From Campylobacterales bacterium (GTDB lineage Bacteria; Campylobacterota; Campylobacteria; Campylobacterales; Arcobacteraceae), in the NCBI GenBank assembly GCA_016784825.1, contig JADHTT010000068.1, positions 1 to 5,357 of the forward strand: DNA of 5,357 nucleotides, written 5' to 3'. The position numbers and the translations under genes were made by a program. Shown piece after piece: positions 1 to 5,357 of the stretch (the stretch's first letter is position 1; each line of letters opens with the position of its first letter). The notes below the pieces were generated by a model, which did not search any database, had not been told where the DNA came from, and saw only the letters and a program-made list of their open reading frames with translations.

Positions 1-568
1 TATAGCTTGATAGTGGACTTGGGTGTGGAGCTGTTAATATATAATGCTTACTCTGATCTATTAACTTCTCTTTTTTTATAGCATTTGCTCCCCATAATAT
101 AAATATAATATCTTTGCAGTTTTCACTAATAGTTTTAATAATGTTATCAGTAAATATCTCCCATCCTTTTTTATGATGAGATTTTGGTTTTGAGTCTTCA
201 ACAGTTAAAATTGTATTAATTAATAATACCCCCTGCTTTGCCCAAGGTGTTAGGTCGCCATCTGTACATAGTGATGGCCTCTTAAATTCTTCTTCAACTT
301 CCTTTAAAATATTTACCATTGATGGTGGGTTCTTAATCTCTTTTGGTGTAGAAAATGCTAAGCCCTGTGCTTGATTTGCCTGATGATATGGATCTTGTCC
401 AAGTATAACTACTTTTATATCATTAAATGGTGTTAAATCAAATGCATTAAATATTTTTTCTTTTGGGGGATATATTATCTTTTGACTATATTCACTATCT
501 AAAAAATATTCTAAACTTGTATAGTATTCTTTCTTTTTTTCTATTTCAAATATTTTATTCCAATTCAT
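1..568 (-). CDS. ung: Uracil-DNA glycosylase, family 1 (3' end cut by window edge)
   Basis: This enzyme removes uracil from DNA by cleaving the N-glycosidic bond, the first step of base excision repair after cytosine deamination or dUMP misincorporation. I translated the minus strand from the ATG at 568-566 and obtained 189 codons with no stop before the edge. Visible family-1 motifs are GQDPYH at residues 57-62 with the water-activating Asp59, GLAFS at 69-73, GVLLINTILTV at 113-123 with the uracil-binding Asn118, and HPSPLSSY at 182-189 with the catalytic His182. The spacing matches E. coli Ung (Asp64, Asn123, His187) with a constant offset of five. Family members are about 220-230 residues, so roughly 30 C-terminal residues lie outside the window. 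No Shine-Dalgarno site precedes the start. The gene diverges from slt, and the two start codons are separated by only 25 bases. Confidence 0.97.
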   Translation of the reverse strand, partial: MNWNKIFEIEKKKEYYTSLEYFLDSEYSQKIIYPPKEKIFNAFDLTPFNDIKVVILGQDPYHQANQAQGLAFSTPKEIKNPPSMVNILKEVEEEFKRPSLCTDGDLTPWAKQGVLLINTILTVEDSKPKSHHKKGWEIFTDNIIKTISENCKDIIFILWGANAIKKEKLIDQSKHYILTAPHPSPLSSY

Positions 569-579
569 AATTAAATTTT

Positions 580-585
580 AGTATA
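580..585 (-). promoter_or_regulatory. Candidate -10 box of the ung promoter
   Basis: On the minus strand this reads TATACT, one base from the sigma-70 consensus TATAAT. A start about 7 bases downstream would fall near 573, leaving a 5' leader of only about five bases before the ung ATG at 568. No TTGACA-like -35 is visible, which is normal for Campylobacter/Helicobacter vegetative promoters. The element overlaps the slt -10 on the other strand. Chance matches are frequent at this A+T content, so the call rests on position and the absence of any other leader. Confidence 0.45.
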
Positions 586-587
586 AT
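582..587 (+). promoter_or_regulatory. Candidate -10 box of the slt promoter
   Basis: A perfect TATAAT preceded by AG, six bases upstream of the ATG at 594. A typical 6-7 base spacing to the transcription start puts the first transcribed base at or within a base of the A of that ATG, which would give a leaderless mRNA. There is no Shine-Dalgarno sequence upstream of 594, consistent with this. No -35 hexamer is visible, but the upstream stretch is T-rich, as expected in Campylobacterota. It overlaps the minus-strand -10 candidate for ung. Confidence 0.5.
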
Positions 588-593
588 CTTTTG

Positions 594-2189
594 ATGAACC
601 ATATTAAATTAATACTCCTACTAATACTTAGCACTAATATAGCAGCGCAAAGCATCACAATGCAATGGCTCAATAGTAAACCACATACAATTGCCAAAGA
701 CTTTTATATATGGCAATATTTAGATCAAGATATCTCTTCTGAGCAAGCTATTGAAGCTCTTGGTCAAGCTAAATCAGTAAATTGGAAGCTACTTAAAAGA
801 TATGCAAATAAATTAAATCACAAAGAGACTACAGAAGTTATAGATTGCAAGAAGGCTCAAGGATCTAAATTAATTAATACAAATGAAGATTGTATTGAAA
901 TTGGTATGAGTACATTTGCAGCAACAAAACTATCTAGTGATCAACTTGAAACTATCATATTAAAAACAAAAAATAGCTATCCAGATAGTTCTAGAAGATT
1001 TGAAATAATAAATGCAACCTACCCTTTTACAAAACTAATATCATCAAATAAAGATATATTTTTTGATACATTTAATCAATGTGGAAGTAAATTTAGAATT
1101 GCAAATTTTAACTATCCGCTACCAAAAAGAACAATTGCAAGACTAATTGATCAAAAACAGTTTGAAACAACTATTAAACTAATAGTTACAACTCCTCAAT
1201 TAGATTTAATTCAAAAATCACTTTTTGATTTAGATTCTAAAAGTTTGTCACATCAAAGTCAATTTTATTTAGCACTAAATGCTATAAATCATAATAAAAT
1301 AGATTTAGCCTTAGAATTTTTAAACTCTTCAAATATAAAAGCATATTACCAATTTGATAAAGACAAGATATTATTTTGGCAATATCAATTAACGAAAGAT
1401 AAAAAATATTTAAACAAATTATCCAACTCTTGGGATATAAATATTTACTCATTATATGCACTTGAATTATGTAATAAACAGCCTAAAAATATATTCTACA
1501 CTCTCAATCAATCATCAAATAAAGATATATATTTTAATACTACATCACCCTTTTCATGGTTTCCCATATTAAATAAAAGTAGAAAAATATCAAAAAAAGA
1601 ATATGTGGAATATAAAAATATATTTTCACAAGATAATACCTTAGCACATTTAGCATTTTTAAGTGAGAGGTACTATAGATATAAAAATAGCTATTTTATT
1701 ACACCATATGAAGAGATACTAACTCAGACTAGCAACAAACGAAAAGCATTAATTTATGCTATTGCAAGACAAGAAAGCCGTTTTATCCCAACATCAATTT
1801 CACCTGCATATGCAATGGGAGCAATGCAAATTATGCCATTTTTAAGTAAGTCAATTGCAAAAGAGCTTAAAGAGTTTTATAATATACATGATCAGCTAAA
1901 CCCTGAAGTCAATATTAGATATGCTAATCATCATTTAAACTTCTTAGAAAAAAAACTTACCCATCCATTATTAATATCATATGCTTATAATGGTGGAATA
2001 GGATTTACAAAAAATCTAGTTTTGAAAAGATATTTTAAACAACATCCATATGATCCATATTTAAGCATGGAGATGTTGCCATATAATGAAACTAGGAAAT
2101 ATGGTAAAAAAGTATTAGCAAATTATTATATATATGCTAAATATTTTGGTATAAATATAAGTATTAAAGAACTGTTTAATACTCTATAA
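594..2189 (+). CDS. slt: Soluble lytic murein transglycosylase (Slt type), secreted
   Basis: This enzyme cleaves the MurNAc-GlcNAc bond of peptidoglycan in the periplasm, leaving 1,6-anhydro-MurNAc ends. It serves wall turnover, recycling and insertion of envelope machines. The ATG at 594 is preferred over a TTG three bases upstream. The first 18 residues form a signal peptide with a basic N end and a Leu/Ile-rich core, probably cleaved after NIAA. Residues ~20-370 are helical with little recognisable similarity, as expected of the superhelical linker region of Slt70-like enzymes. The C-terminal domain (~380-520) is a goose-lysozyme-like SLT fold: ARQESRF with catalytic Glu394, GAMQIMP at 409-415, AYNGG at 464-468, then the PYNETRKYGKKVLANY segment typical of the family. 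The length (531 residues) is near that of Campylobacter homologues. Cysteines at 85, 100, 163 and 293 could form disulfides in the periplasm. Its end overlaps the convergent lipoprotein gene by six bases. Confidence 0.93.
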   Translation: MNHIKLILLLILSTNIAAQSITMQWLNSKPHTIAKDFYIWQYLDQDISSEQAIEALGQAKSVNWKLLKRYANKLNHKETTEVIDCKKAQGSKLINTNEDCIEIGMSTFAATKLSSDQLETIILKTKNSYPDSSRRFEIINATYPFTKLISSNKDIFFDTFNQCGSKFRIANFNYPLPKRTIARLIDQKQFETTIKLIVTTPQLDLIQKSLFDLDSKSLSHQSQFYLALNAINHNKIDLALEFLNSSNIKAYYQFDKDKILFWQYQLTKDKKYLNKLSNSWDINIYSLYALELCNKQPKNIFYTLNQSSNKDIYFNTTSPFSWFPILNKSRKISKKEYVEYKNIFSQDNTLAHLAFLSERYYRYKNSYFITPYEEILTQTSNKRKALIYAIARQESRFIPTSISPAYAMGAMQIMPFLSKSIAKELKEFYNIHDQLNPEVNIRYANHHLNFLEKKLTHPLLISYAYNGGIGFTKNLVLKRYFKQHPYDPYLSMEMLPYNETRKYGKKVLANYYIYAKYFGINISIKELFNTL

Positions 2190-2735
2190 ATAAGGTTCAA
2201 ATTTTACAATAGCATCCTTATTGATTCTATCAGAAAATTTAATGGTTAATTTATTATCTTTTATATCTATCTCGTTTTGTTTTATTTTAATTAAATAATA
2301 TTTAGCCCACTTATTTTCAAGTGGTATTGATCCTCTAATATTCATATTAGAATCAACTAACTTAATATCTGATGGAACAACATTATTAATACTTAATTCA
2401 TAGTTTGGATTATTTATAAAATTATTACTTGAAGATTCATTATCATTAACTATAAATAAACCAACGATGAAACTATGAACATCAGCATTATCCCAAGCAT
2501 TTGATGTTGGATTTAGATATGTGACATTTAAAATAGCTTCAACCTCTTGTTTATTATTAAGAATATCATCTTTTTTGGTATATTGAAGTGTATCTTGATA
2601 AATTTTTCTTGAATCAAATACTTTATTAAATGCATTTGAATATGTATCTGTTTTAAATACGTTAAAAGCTGATTGAGTAGCACAACCATTAAATAACACT
2701 GTTAATAATATAATTTGTAAGCTAAGTAATTTCAT
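2184..2735 (-). CDS. Small predicted lipoprotein of unknown function
   Basis: The 183-residue product starts MKLLSLQIILLTVLFNGC, a short type II signal peptide with a lipobox ending in Gly17-Cys18. Phe at -3 is less usual than Leu but tolerated. After lipidation on Cys18 the mature part is about 165 residues. It is hydrophilic and Asn/Asp/Lys-rich, with alternating patterns that suggest a beta-rich fold (for example VEAILNVTYLNP and DNKLTIKFSDRI) and no further membrane segment. I do not recognise a catalytic motif. In Campylobacter jejuni a small exported protein gene (Cj0842, from memory) lies in the same place and orientation between mobB and slt, so it is probably an orthologous envelope protein. 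It is convergent with slt (six-base overlap of the ends) and divergent from mobB. No Shine-Dalgarno is visible before its ATG. Confidence 0.82.
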   Translation of the reverse strand: MKLLSLQIILLTVLFNGCATQSAFNVFKTDTYSNAFNKVFDSRKIYQDTLQYTKKDDILNNKQEVEAILNVTYLNPTSNAWDNADVHSFIVGLFIVNDNESSSNNFINNPNYELSINNVVPSDIKLVDSNMNIRGSIPLENKWAKYYLIKIKQNEIDIKDNKLTIKFSDRINKDAIVKFEPYL

Positions 2736-2742
2736 AATTAGG

Positions 2743-2748
2743 ATTATA
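2743..2748 (-). promoter_or_regulatory. Candidate -10 box of the lipoprotein gene
   Basis: On the minus strand this is a perfect TATAAT, seven bases upstream of the lipoprotein ATG (first base 2735). The usual spacing would start transcription at about 2736-2735, giving a leaderless transcript, in line with the missing Shine-Dalgarno. A second, overlapping TATAAT at 2753-2748 on the same strand would start about five bases earlier. The sequence cannot decide between the two. Confidence 0.45.
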
Positions 2749-2749
2749 T

Positions 2750-2755
2750 TATAAT
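2750..2755 (+). promoter_or_regulatory. Candidate -10 box of the mobB-fbp operon
   Basis: A perfect TATAAT within the 8-base palindrome ATTATAAT (2748-2755), so the same bases also read TATAAT on the minus strand. A start near 2762 would give a leader of about 32 bases that includes the mobB ribosome binding site. Another TATAAT at 2776-2781 is closer to the gene, but a transcript from it would start at about 2788 and lose that binding site, so the upstream box is the better candidate. Confidence 0.45.
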
Positions 2756-2782
2756 TTGGATAAAATAACTCTAATTATAATC

Positions 2783-2788
2783 AAAGGA
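2783..2788 (+). promoter_or_regulatory. Ribosome binding site of mobB
   Basis: AAAGGA, five bases before the ATG at 2794. It supports this start codon and contrasts with the SD-less starts of ung, slt and the lipoprotein gene. Confidence 0.75.
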
Positions 2789-2793
2789 TTCAA

Positions 2794-3288
2794 ATGAGCA
2801 AAAGACTTGCAGTTGCATTTACAGGTCCATCCAACAGTGGTAAAACTACTTTAATTGTTAAGATATCAAGCATACTTCAAGATCAAGGATATAGAGTATC
2901 AATCGTTAAGCATGATCCCAAAGATAAAGCTATTTTCGATAAAGAAGGTAAGGATAGCTTTAAGTTTTCACAAACAGGGGCAGATGTTGCTGTAGTAAGT
3001 CCAAACAAAACAACTATATTCAAAAAACAGACATCATCAATAGATGATATTATAGATATATTTCAAGACTTTGATTTTCTTCTTGTAGAAGGTCTTAAAA
3101 CTCTACCATTACCAAGAGTATGTGTTAGTAGAGAAAAACTTGATGAAAATTATTTTGATGTTAGTGATACTCTTGCTATAGATGACACTATAGATAAAAA
3201 AAATCTACCAACTAGTATGAAAATTTTAGATTTAAATAATCCTGAACAAATTGTTGAATGGATTAAAACAAATGGAAAAAAAGTATAA
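2794..3288 (+). CDS. mobB: Molybdopterin-guanine dinucleotide biosynthesis protein MobB
   Basis: MobB is a small GTP-binding P-loop protein that assists MobA in attaching GMP to molybdopterin, giving the guanine dinucleotide cofactor used by molybdo- and tungsto-enzymes such as formate dehydrogenase and nitrate reductase; it is accessory rather than essential in E. coli. The 164-residue cytoplasmic product has the P-loop GPSNSGKT at residues 11-18, KHD at 39-41, the family signature DKEGKDSFKFSQTGAD at 49-64, and a Walker B-like FLLVEGLKTLPLPRVCVSRE segment around residues 90-110. The length is normal for MobB. The start is fixed by a good ribosome binding site. No other cofactor genes are nearby. 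It lies 15 bases upstream of fbp and is probably cotranscribed with it, a pairing I recall from Campylobacter that looks like inherited gene order rather than a pathway link. Confidence 0.94.
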   Translation: MSKRLAVAFTGPSNSGKTTLIVKISSILQDQGYRVSIVKHDPKDKAIFDKEGKDSFKFSQTGADVAVVSPNKTTIFKKQTSSIDDIIDIFQDFDFLLVEGLKTLPLPRVCVSREKLDENYFDVSDTLAIDDTIDKKNLPTSMKILDLNNPEQIVEWIKTNGKKV

Positions 3289-3289
3289 T

Positions 3290-3296
3290 AGGAAAG
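3290..3296 (+). promoter_or_regulatory. Ribosome binding site of fbp
   Basis: AGGAAAG, immediately after the mobB stop codon and seven bases before the ATG at 3304. It supports that start and an operonic arrangement with mobB. Confidence 0.7.
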
Positions 3297-3303
3297 AATT
3301 GAC

Positions 3304-4149
3304 ATGAATGACATTATAGAAGCAATTAAAATATCATCTCTTAAAATAAAAGAGATTATAGAAGAAGGTGATACGGCCAAAAGTGAAAATCAAAATAGTA
3401 CAGGTGACACTCAATTAAAACTTGATATAGCAAGTGATATAGTTATAGAAAATGAATTTAAAAAACTAAGTTCTATTAAACAAATTGTATCTGAAGAGCA
3501 AGATCATATTGTAGATATAAATGAAAATGGTAGATACTTTATAGCTTATGATCCATTAGATGGAAGTAGTCTTGTAGATGTAAACTTATCAGTCGGATCT
3601 ATCTATGGTATATATGAAAATAGCTTTACTGGTTCAAATATAGTAGCATCTATTTATGTAGTCTTTGGACCAAGAGTTGAGATGGTAATTGCACATAAAG
3701 ACTGTGTTAAGATGTATAGGCTTCAACATGGTGAATTTAATTATATGCATGATATAAATTTAAATAATAAAGGCAAACTAATGGCCCCAGGATCAACTCA
3801 AGCTTGTTGGTATCCTCACCATAAACAAATGATTGATAATTTTTTTAAAGATGGATATAGATTAAGATATAGTGGTGGTATGGTACCAGATCTACATCAA
3901 ATACTCTTAAAAGGTGGTGGATTATTTTCATATCCTAGCACTTCAGACTTACCAAAAGGCAAATTAAGACAATTATTTGAAGTATTCCCATTTGCATTTA
4001 CTTATGAATGTGCAGGAGGACAGGCAATTGATGGTCAAAAAAGAGTTTTAGAAATTCAAACTTCACATATTCATGATACATCGCCATGTTTCTTTGGAAG
4101 TAACGAAGAGATTAATATTGTAAAAGAAGTTTATTCTCAAAATGGATAA
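3304..4149 (+). CDS. fbp: Fructose-1,6-bisphosphatase, class I
   Basis: This cytoplasmic Mg-dependent enzyme hydrolyses fructose 1,6-bisphosphate to fructose 6-phosphate and phosphate, the irreversible late step of gluconeogenesis. Campylobacterota generally depend on gluconeogenesis because many lack phosphofructokinase. The 281-residue product shows the class I features in order: GDTQLKLD at 34-41, the metal-binding Glu64-Glu65 (SEEQD), the hallmark DPLDGSS at 83-89 whose acidic residues bind Mg, the substrate-binding stretch [18 protein letters not shown] from residue 189, CAGGQA at 236-241, and GQKRVLEIQ near the C end. It is shorter than E. coli Fbp (332 residues), but this length is usual in the group. 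The start has a good ribosome binding site. Its last eight bases overlap the next gene, which suggests translational coupling. Nothing appears broken. Confidence 0.98.
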   Translation: MNDIIEAIKISSLKIKEIIEEGDTAKSENQNSTGDTQLKLDIASDIVIENEFKKLSSIKQIVSEEQDHIVDINENGRYFIAYDPLDGSSLVDVNLSVGSIYGIYENSFTGSNIVASIYVVFGPRVEMVIAHKDCVKMYRLQHGEFNYMHDINLNNKGKLMAPGSTQACWYPHHKQMIDNFFKDGYRLRYSGGMVPDLHQILLKGGGLFSYPSTSDLPKGKLRQLFEVFPFAFTYECAGGQAIDGQKRVLEIQTSHIHDTSPCFFGSNEEINIVKEVYSQNG

Positions 4150-4345
4150 AAATAATAAAGAGCTAGATCACTGGACACTGGCTCTTGAAGAACAACTAAA
4201 AGTTCTTAAACAATGTCAAGAAAATCTACATTTAACTAGTTGTACAAAATGTGATCAACTACTAGAATGTATTACTAGAAAACAATATGTAAAATCTGTA
4301 TATGAATCTATGAGCAAAGGTTCTGGTGGAGGATTTGAATTTTAA
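4142..4345 (+). CDS. 67-residue Cys-containing protein coupled to fbp, unknown function
   Basis: A short soluble protein with no signal peptide or membrane segment. Residues 5-30 look helical and charged. The centre holds four cysteines, Cys25, Cys34, Cys37 (a CTKC pair) and Cys43, followed by a basic helix ([15 protein letters not shown], 45-59) and a glycine-rich tail ending GSGGGFEF. Four closely spaced cysteines including a CxxC could bind zinc or an iron-sulfur cluster, or be redox active; this is inference. The gene starts eight bases inside the fbp 3' end in another frame and lacks a clear Shine-Dalgarno, so translation is probably coupled to fbp. I recall a small gene of unknown function in the same position in Campylobacter (Cj0839c, between fbp and metG), which argues for a real, conserved gene. 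Its stop is only three bases from the end of the convergent AsmA-like gene. Confidence 0.85.
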   Translation: MDKNNKELDHWTLALEEQLKVLKQCQENLHLTSCTKCDQLLECITRKQYVKSVYESMSKGSGGGFEF

Positions 4346-4348
4346 ATA

Positions 4349-5357
4349 TTATGGGTTAAATAATATAAATTTAGTTTCAGGATTTTCAAGATCTCCATTT
4401 ATTGTTACTGTTGAATAAATTTTATTTTTCTTATTAACCACTAAATTTACAAGTGGTATTTTTGATCCTATATTTACTATATCTTTTAAAAATATTACTT
4501 TTAATTCTGAATTAATTATTTTTTGATTTAAATCTATTGTTGCAGATCCATCAAAATCTATTTCAGCACCTTGTGTTTTAATATCATGTAAGTTTAAAAA
4601 TTGTTTTTCATGATTATATGCATATTTTATAGTTCCTTCAATTGCTTGATAACCATTTAATTTTAGATCACCCTTAACTACTCTAAACAATGTTGGTAAA
4701 GCTAATAAAGGGTTAGCTATAGCAGATGAACTTTGAAGTAAAGTAAGAATATTATTAAGAGCTTTAAAATCTCTAAAATTTGTATCTTTTAAAACTATCT
4801 CTCCAATATACAAATATTTATCACTCTTATTAGCTACACCATGAATATTTATATTTCCACTTGAAATAAAATCATCATTACCCATAAAGCTATTAATAAA
4901 CTCACTATTTGCATCAATGACATTTATTTTAGAATTATTATCAATAGCAGAAAATGAAACTTTTGTATTATTATAGTTTAGATCAAAGTTAGTATCTCCC
5001 TCTATATTACTTTCATATAAAAACTTATTTGATAATATTTTTTTTGTATTGCTTAGTATAATATTAGAGTTTATACCATTAATCTGTACATTTTTATTTG
5101 ATTTTTTATTTGATTTTGTAATTATTTTAGACTTATCTATATCGATATCTTTTATTTTAATAAGTGTGCTTTTAGGGTCAATTTTAATAGTAATTTTATT
5201 ATCTATTGATGTTATATTTACATTGTTGTCTTCAATTGTACCATTCAGTTGGAGTTTATCAATCATAAGTGGCAAATCATGTTGATTAATATTAGTCTTT
5301 AAGATGATTTTATTCTCTAGTAATTTAAGGTTTAAATCACCTTGAAAGATAAAATTA
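4349..5357 (-). CDS. AsmA/YhdP-like envelope protein, C-terminal part (5' end outside window)
   Basis: The minus-strand reading frame is open from the right edge to the TAA at 4351-4349, giving 335 residues. A TTG at 5275 could be read as a start, but the frame continues upstream without a stop (the residues before it include QGDLNLKLLENKIILKTN), so the gene surely begins beyond the window. The visible part is rich in short alternating beta strands and Asn/Lys/Ile, as in AsmA-family repeats. The last ~150 residues resemble the AsmA-like C-terminal domain: a hydrophobic stretch (NPLLALPTLFRVV), GDLKLNGYQAIEGTIKYAY, then FDGSATIDLNQKIINSELKV, IGSKIPLVNLVV and a closing NGDLENPETKF. Relatives (AsmA, TamB, YhdP) are inner-membrane-anchored periplasmic bridge proteins implicated in moving phospholipids to the outer membrane. 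The family call is good; the exact member and role are inferred. In Campylobacter I recall metG at this position instead. Confidence 0.83.
   Translation of the reverse strand, partial: NFIFQGDLNLKLLENKIILKTNINQHDLPLMIDKLQLNGTIEDNNVNITSIDNKITIKIDPKSTLIKIKDIDIDKSKIITKSNKKSNKNVQINGINSNIILSNTKKILSNKFLYESNIEGDTNFDLNYNNTKVSFSAIDNNSKINVIDANSEFINSFMGNDDFISSGNINIHGVANKSDKYLYIGEIVLKDTNFRDFKALNNILTLLQSSSAIANPLLALPTLFRVVKGDLKLNGYQAIEGTIKYAYNHEKQFLNLHDIKTQGAEIDFDGSATIDLNQKIINSELKVIFLKDIVNIGSKIPLVNLVVNKKNKIYSTVTINGDLENPETKFILFNP

Noticed and set aside
40..45. TATAAT on the plus strand inside ung
   Set aside because: It is within coding sequence with no plus-strand gene behind it; such matches are expected by chance at this base composition.
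591..593. TTG as the start of slt
   Set aside because: The ATG directly after it (594) gives a proper signal peptide and fits the -10 spacing better; TTG would add a single residue without support.
3284..3289. TATAAT over the mobB stop codon as a separate fbp promoter
   Set aside because: A transcript from it would begin around 3296, at or past the fbp ribosome binding site; it is more likely a chance match in A+T-rich sequence.
3150..3380. 76-codon open frame on the minus strand across the mobB/fbp junction
   Set aside because: It is a shadow of two well-supported genes on the plus strand, has no ribosome binding site, and its Ile/Ser-rich product matches no family I know.
5273..5275. TTG as the start codon of the AsmA-like gene
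   Set aside because: The frame stays open upstream to the window edge with the same kind of beta-strand sequence, there is no Shine-Dalgarno, and no signal or anchor segment follows, so it is an internal codon.
5049..5285. 78-codon open frame on the plus strand with a very hydrophobic product
   Set aside because: It lies wholly inside the AsmA-like gene on the other strand. The Ile/Leu/Ser-rich composition is what the antisense of Asn/Asp/Lys-rich, A+T-rich coding sequence gives, so it is not a credible membrane protein.
1..5357. Mobile elements, CRISPR arrays, phage genes, defence systems, tRNA/rRNA, riboswitches
   Set aside because: I saw no spaced direct repeats, terminal inverted repeats, transposase or integrase motifs, and no room for structured RNAs: all intergenic gaps are under 60 bases. 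The window is ordinary housekeeping chromosome.

Overview
The window is very AT-rich (roughly 70-75% A+T by eye) and densely coded. It looks like ordinary chromosome from a member of the Campylobacterota (Arcobacter/Campylobacter/Sulfurimonas-like). The main support is gene order: a small Cys-containing protein, fructose-1,6-bisphosphatase (fbp), the molybdopterin cofactor protein MobB, a short lipoprotein and a Slt-type lytic transglycosylase. From memory this matches the Campylobacter jejuni Cj0839c-Cj0843c block, including the opposite orientation of the lipoprotein gene. I could not check this against a database, and the genus is not resolved.

Layout from left to right. Positions 1-568, minus strand: ung, uracil-DNA glycosylase, with its last ~30 codons cut off by the window edge. 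Positions 594-2189, plus strand: slt, a periplasmic soluble lytic transglycosylase. Positions 2184-2735, minus strand: a small predicted lipoprotein of unknown function whose end overlaps the end of slt. Positions 2794-3288, 3304-4149 and 4142-4345, plus strand: a compact probable operon of mobB, fbp and a 67-residue Cys-containing protein. Positions 4349-5357, minus strand: the C-terminal part of an AsmA/YhdP-like envelope protein that runs off the right edge. The longest gap between genes is only 58 bases (2736-2793), so no stretch of more than 300 bases lacks a gene.

The genes do not form one pathway. ung is DNA repair, slt and probably the lipoprotein belong to the cell envelope, mobB serves molybdenum/tungsten cofactor supply, fbp is gluconeogenesis, and the AsmA-like protein probably acts in envelope lipid homeostasis. 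I found no mobile element, CRISPR array, tRNA, rRNA, phage gene or defence system, and no convincing intrinsic terminator.

The least ordinary signal is in the two divergent intergenic regions (569-593 and 2736-2793). Each holds a symmetric TATAAT-like element that could act as a -10 box on both strands with the same 2-base offset. Three of the four genes fired from them (ung, slt, lipoprotein) have no visible Shine-Dalgarno site, and their start codons lie so close to the -10 that leaderless or near-leaderless mRNAs are plausible. The second notable item is the conserved-looking 67-residue Cys protein translationally coupled to fbp.
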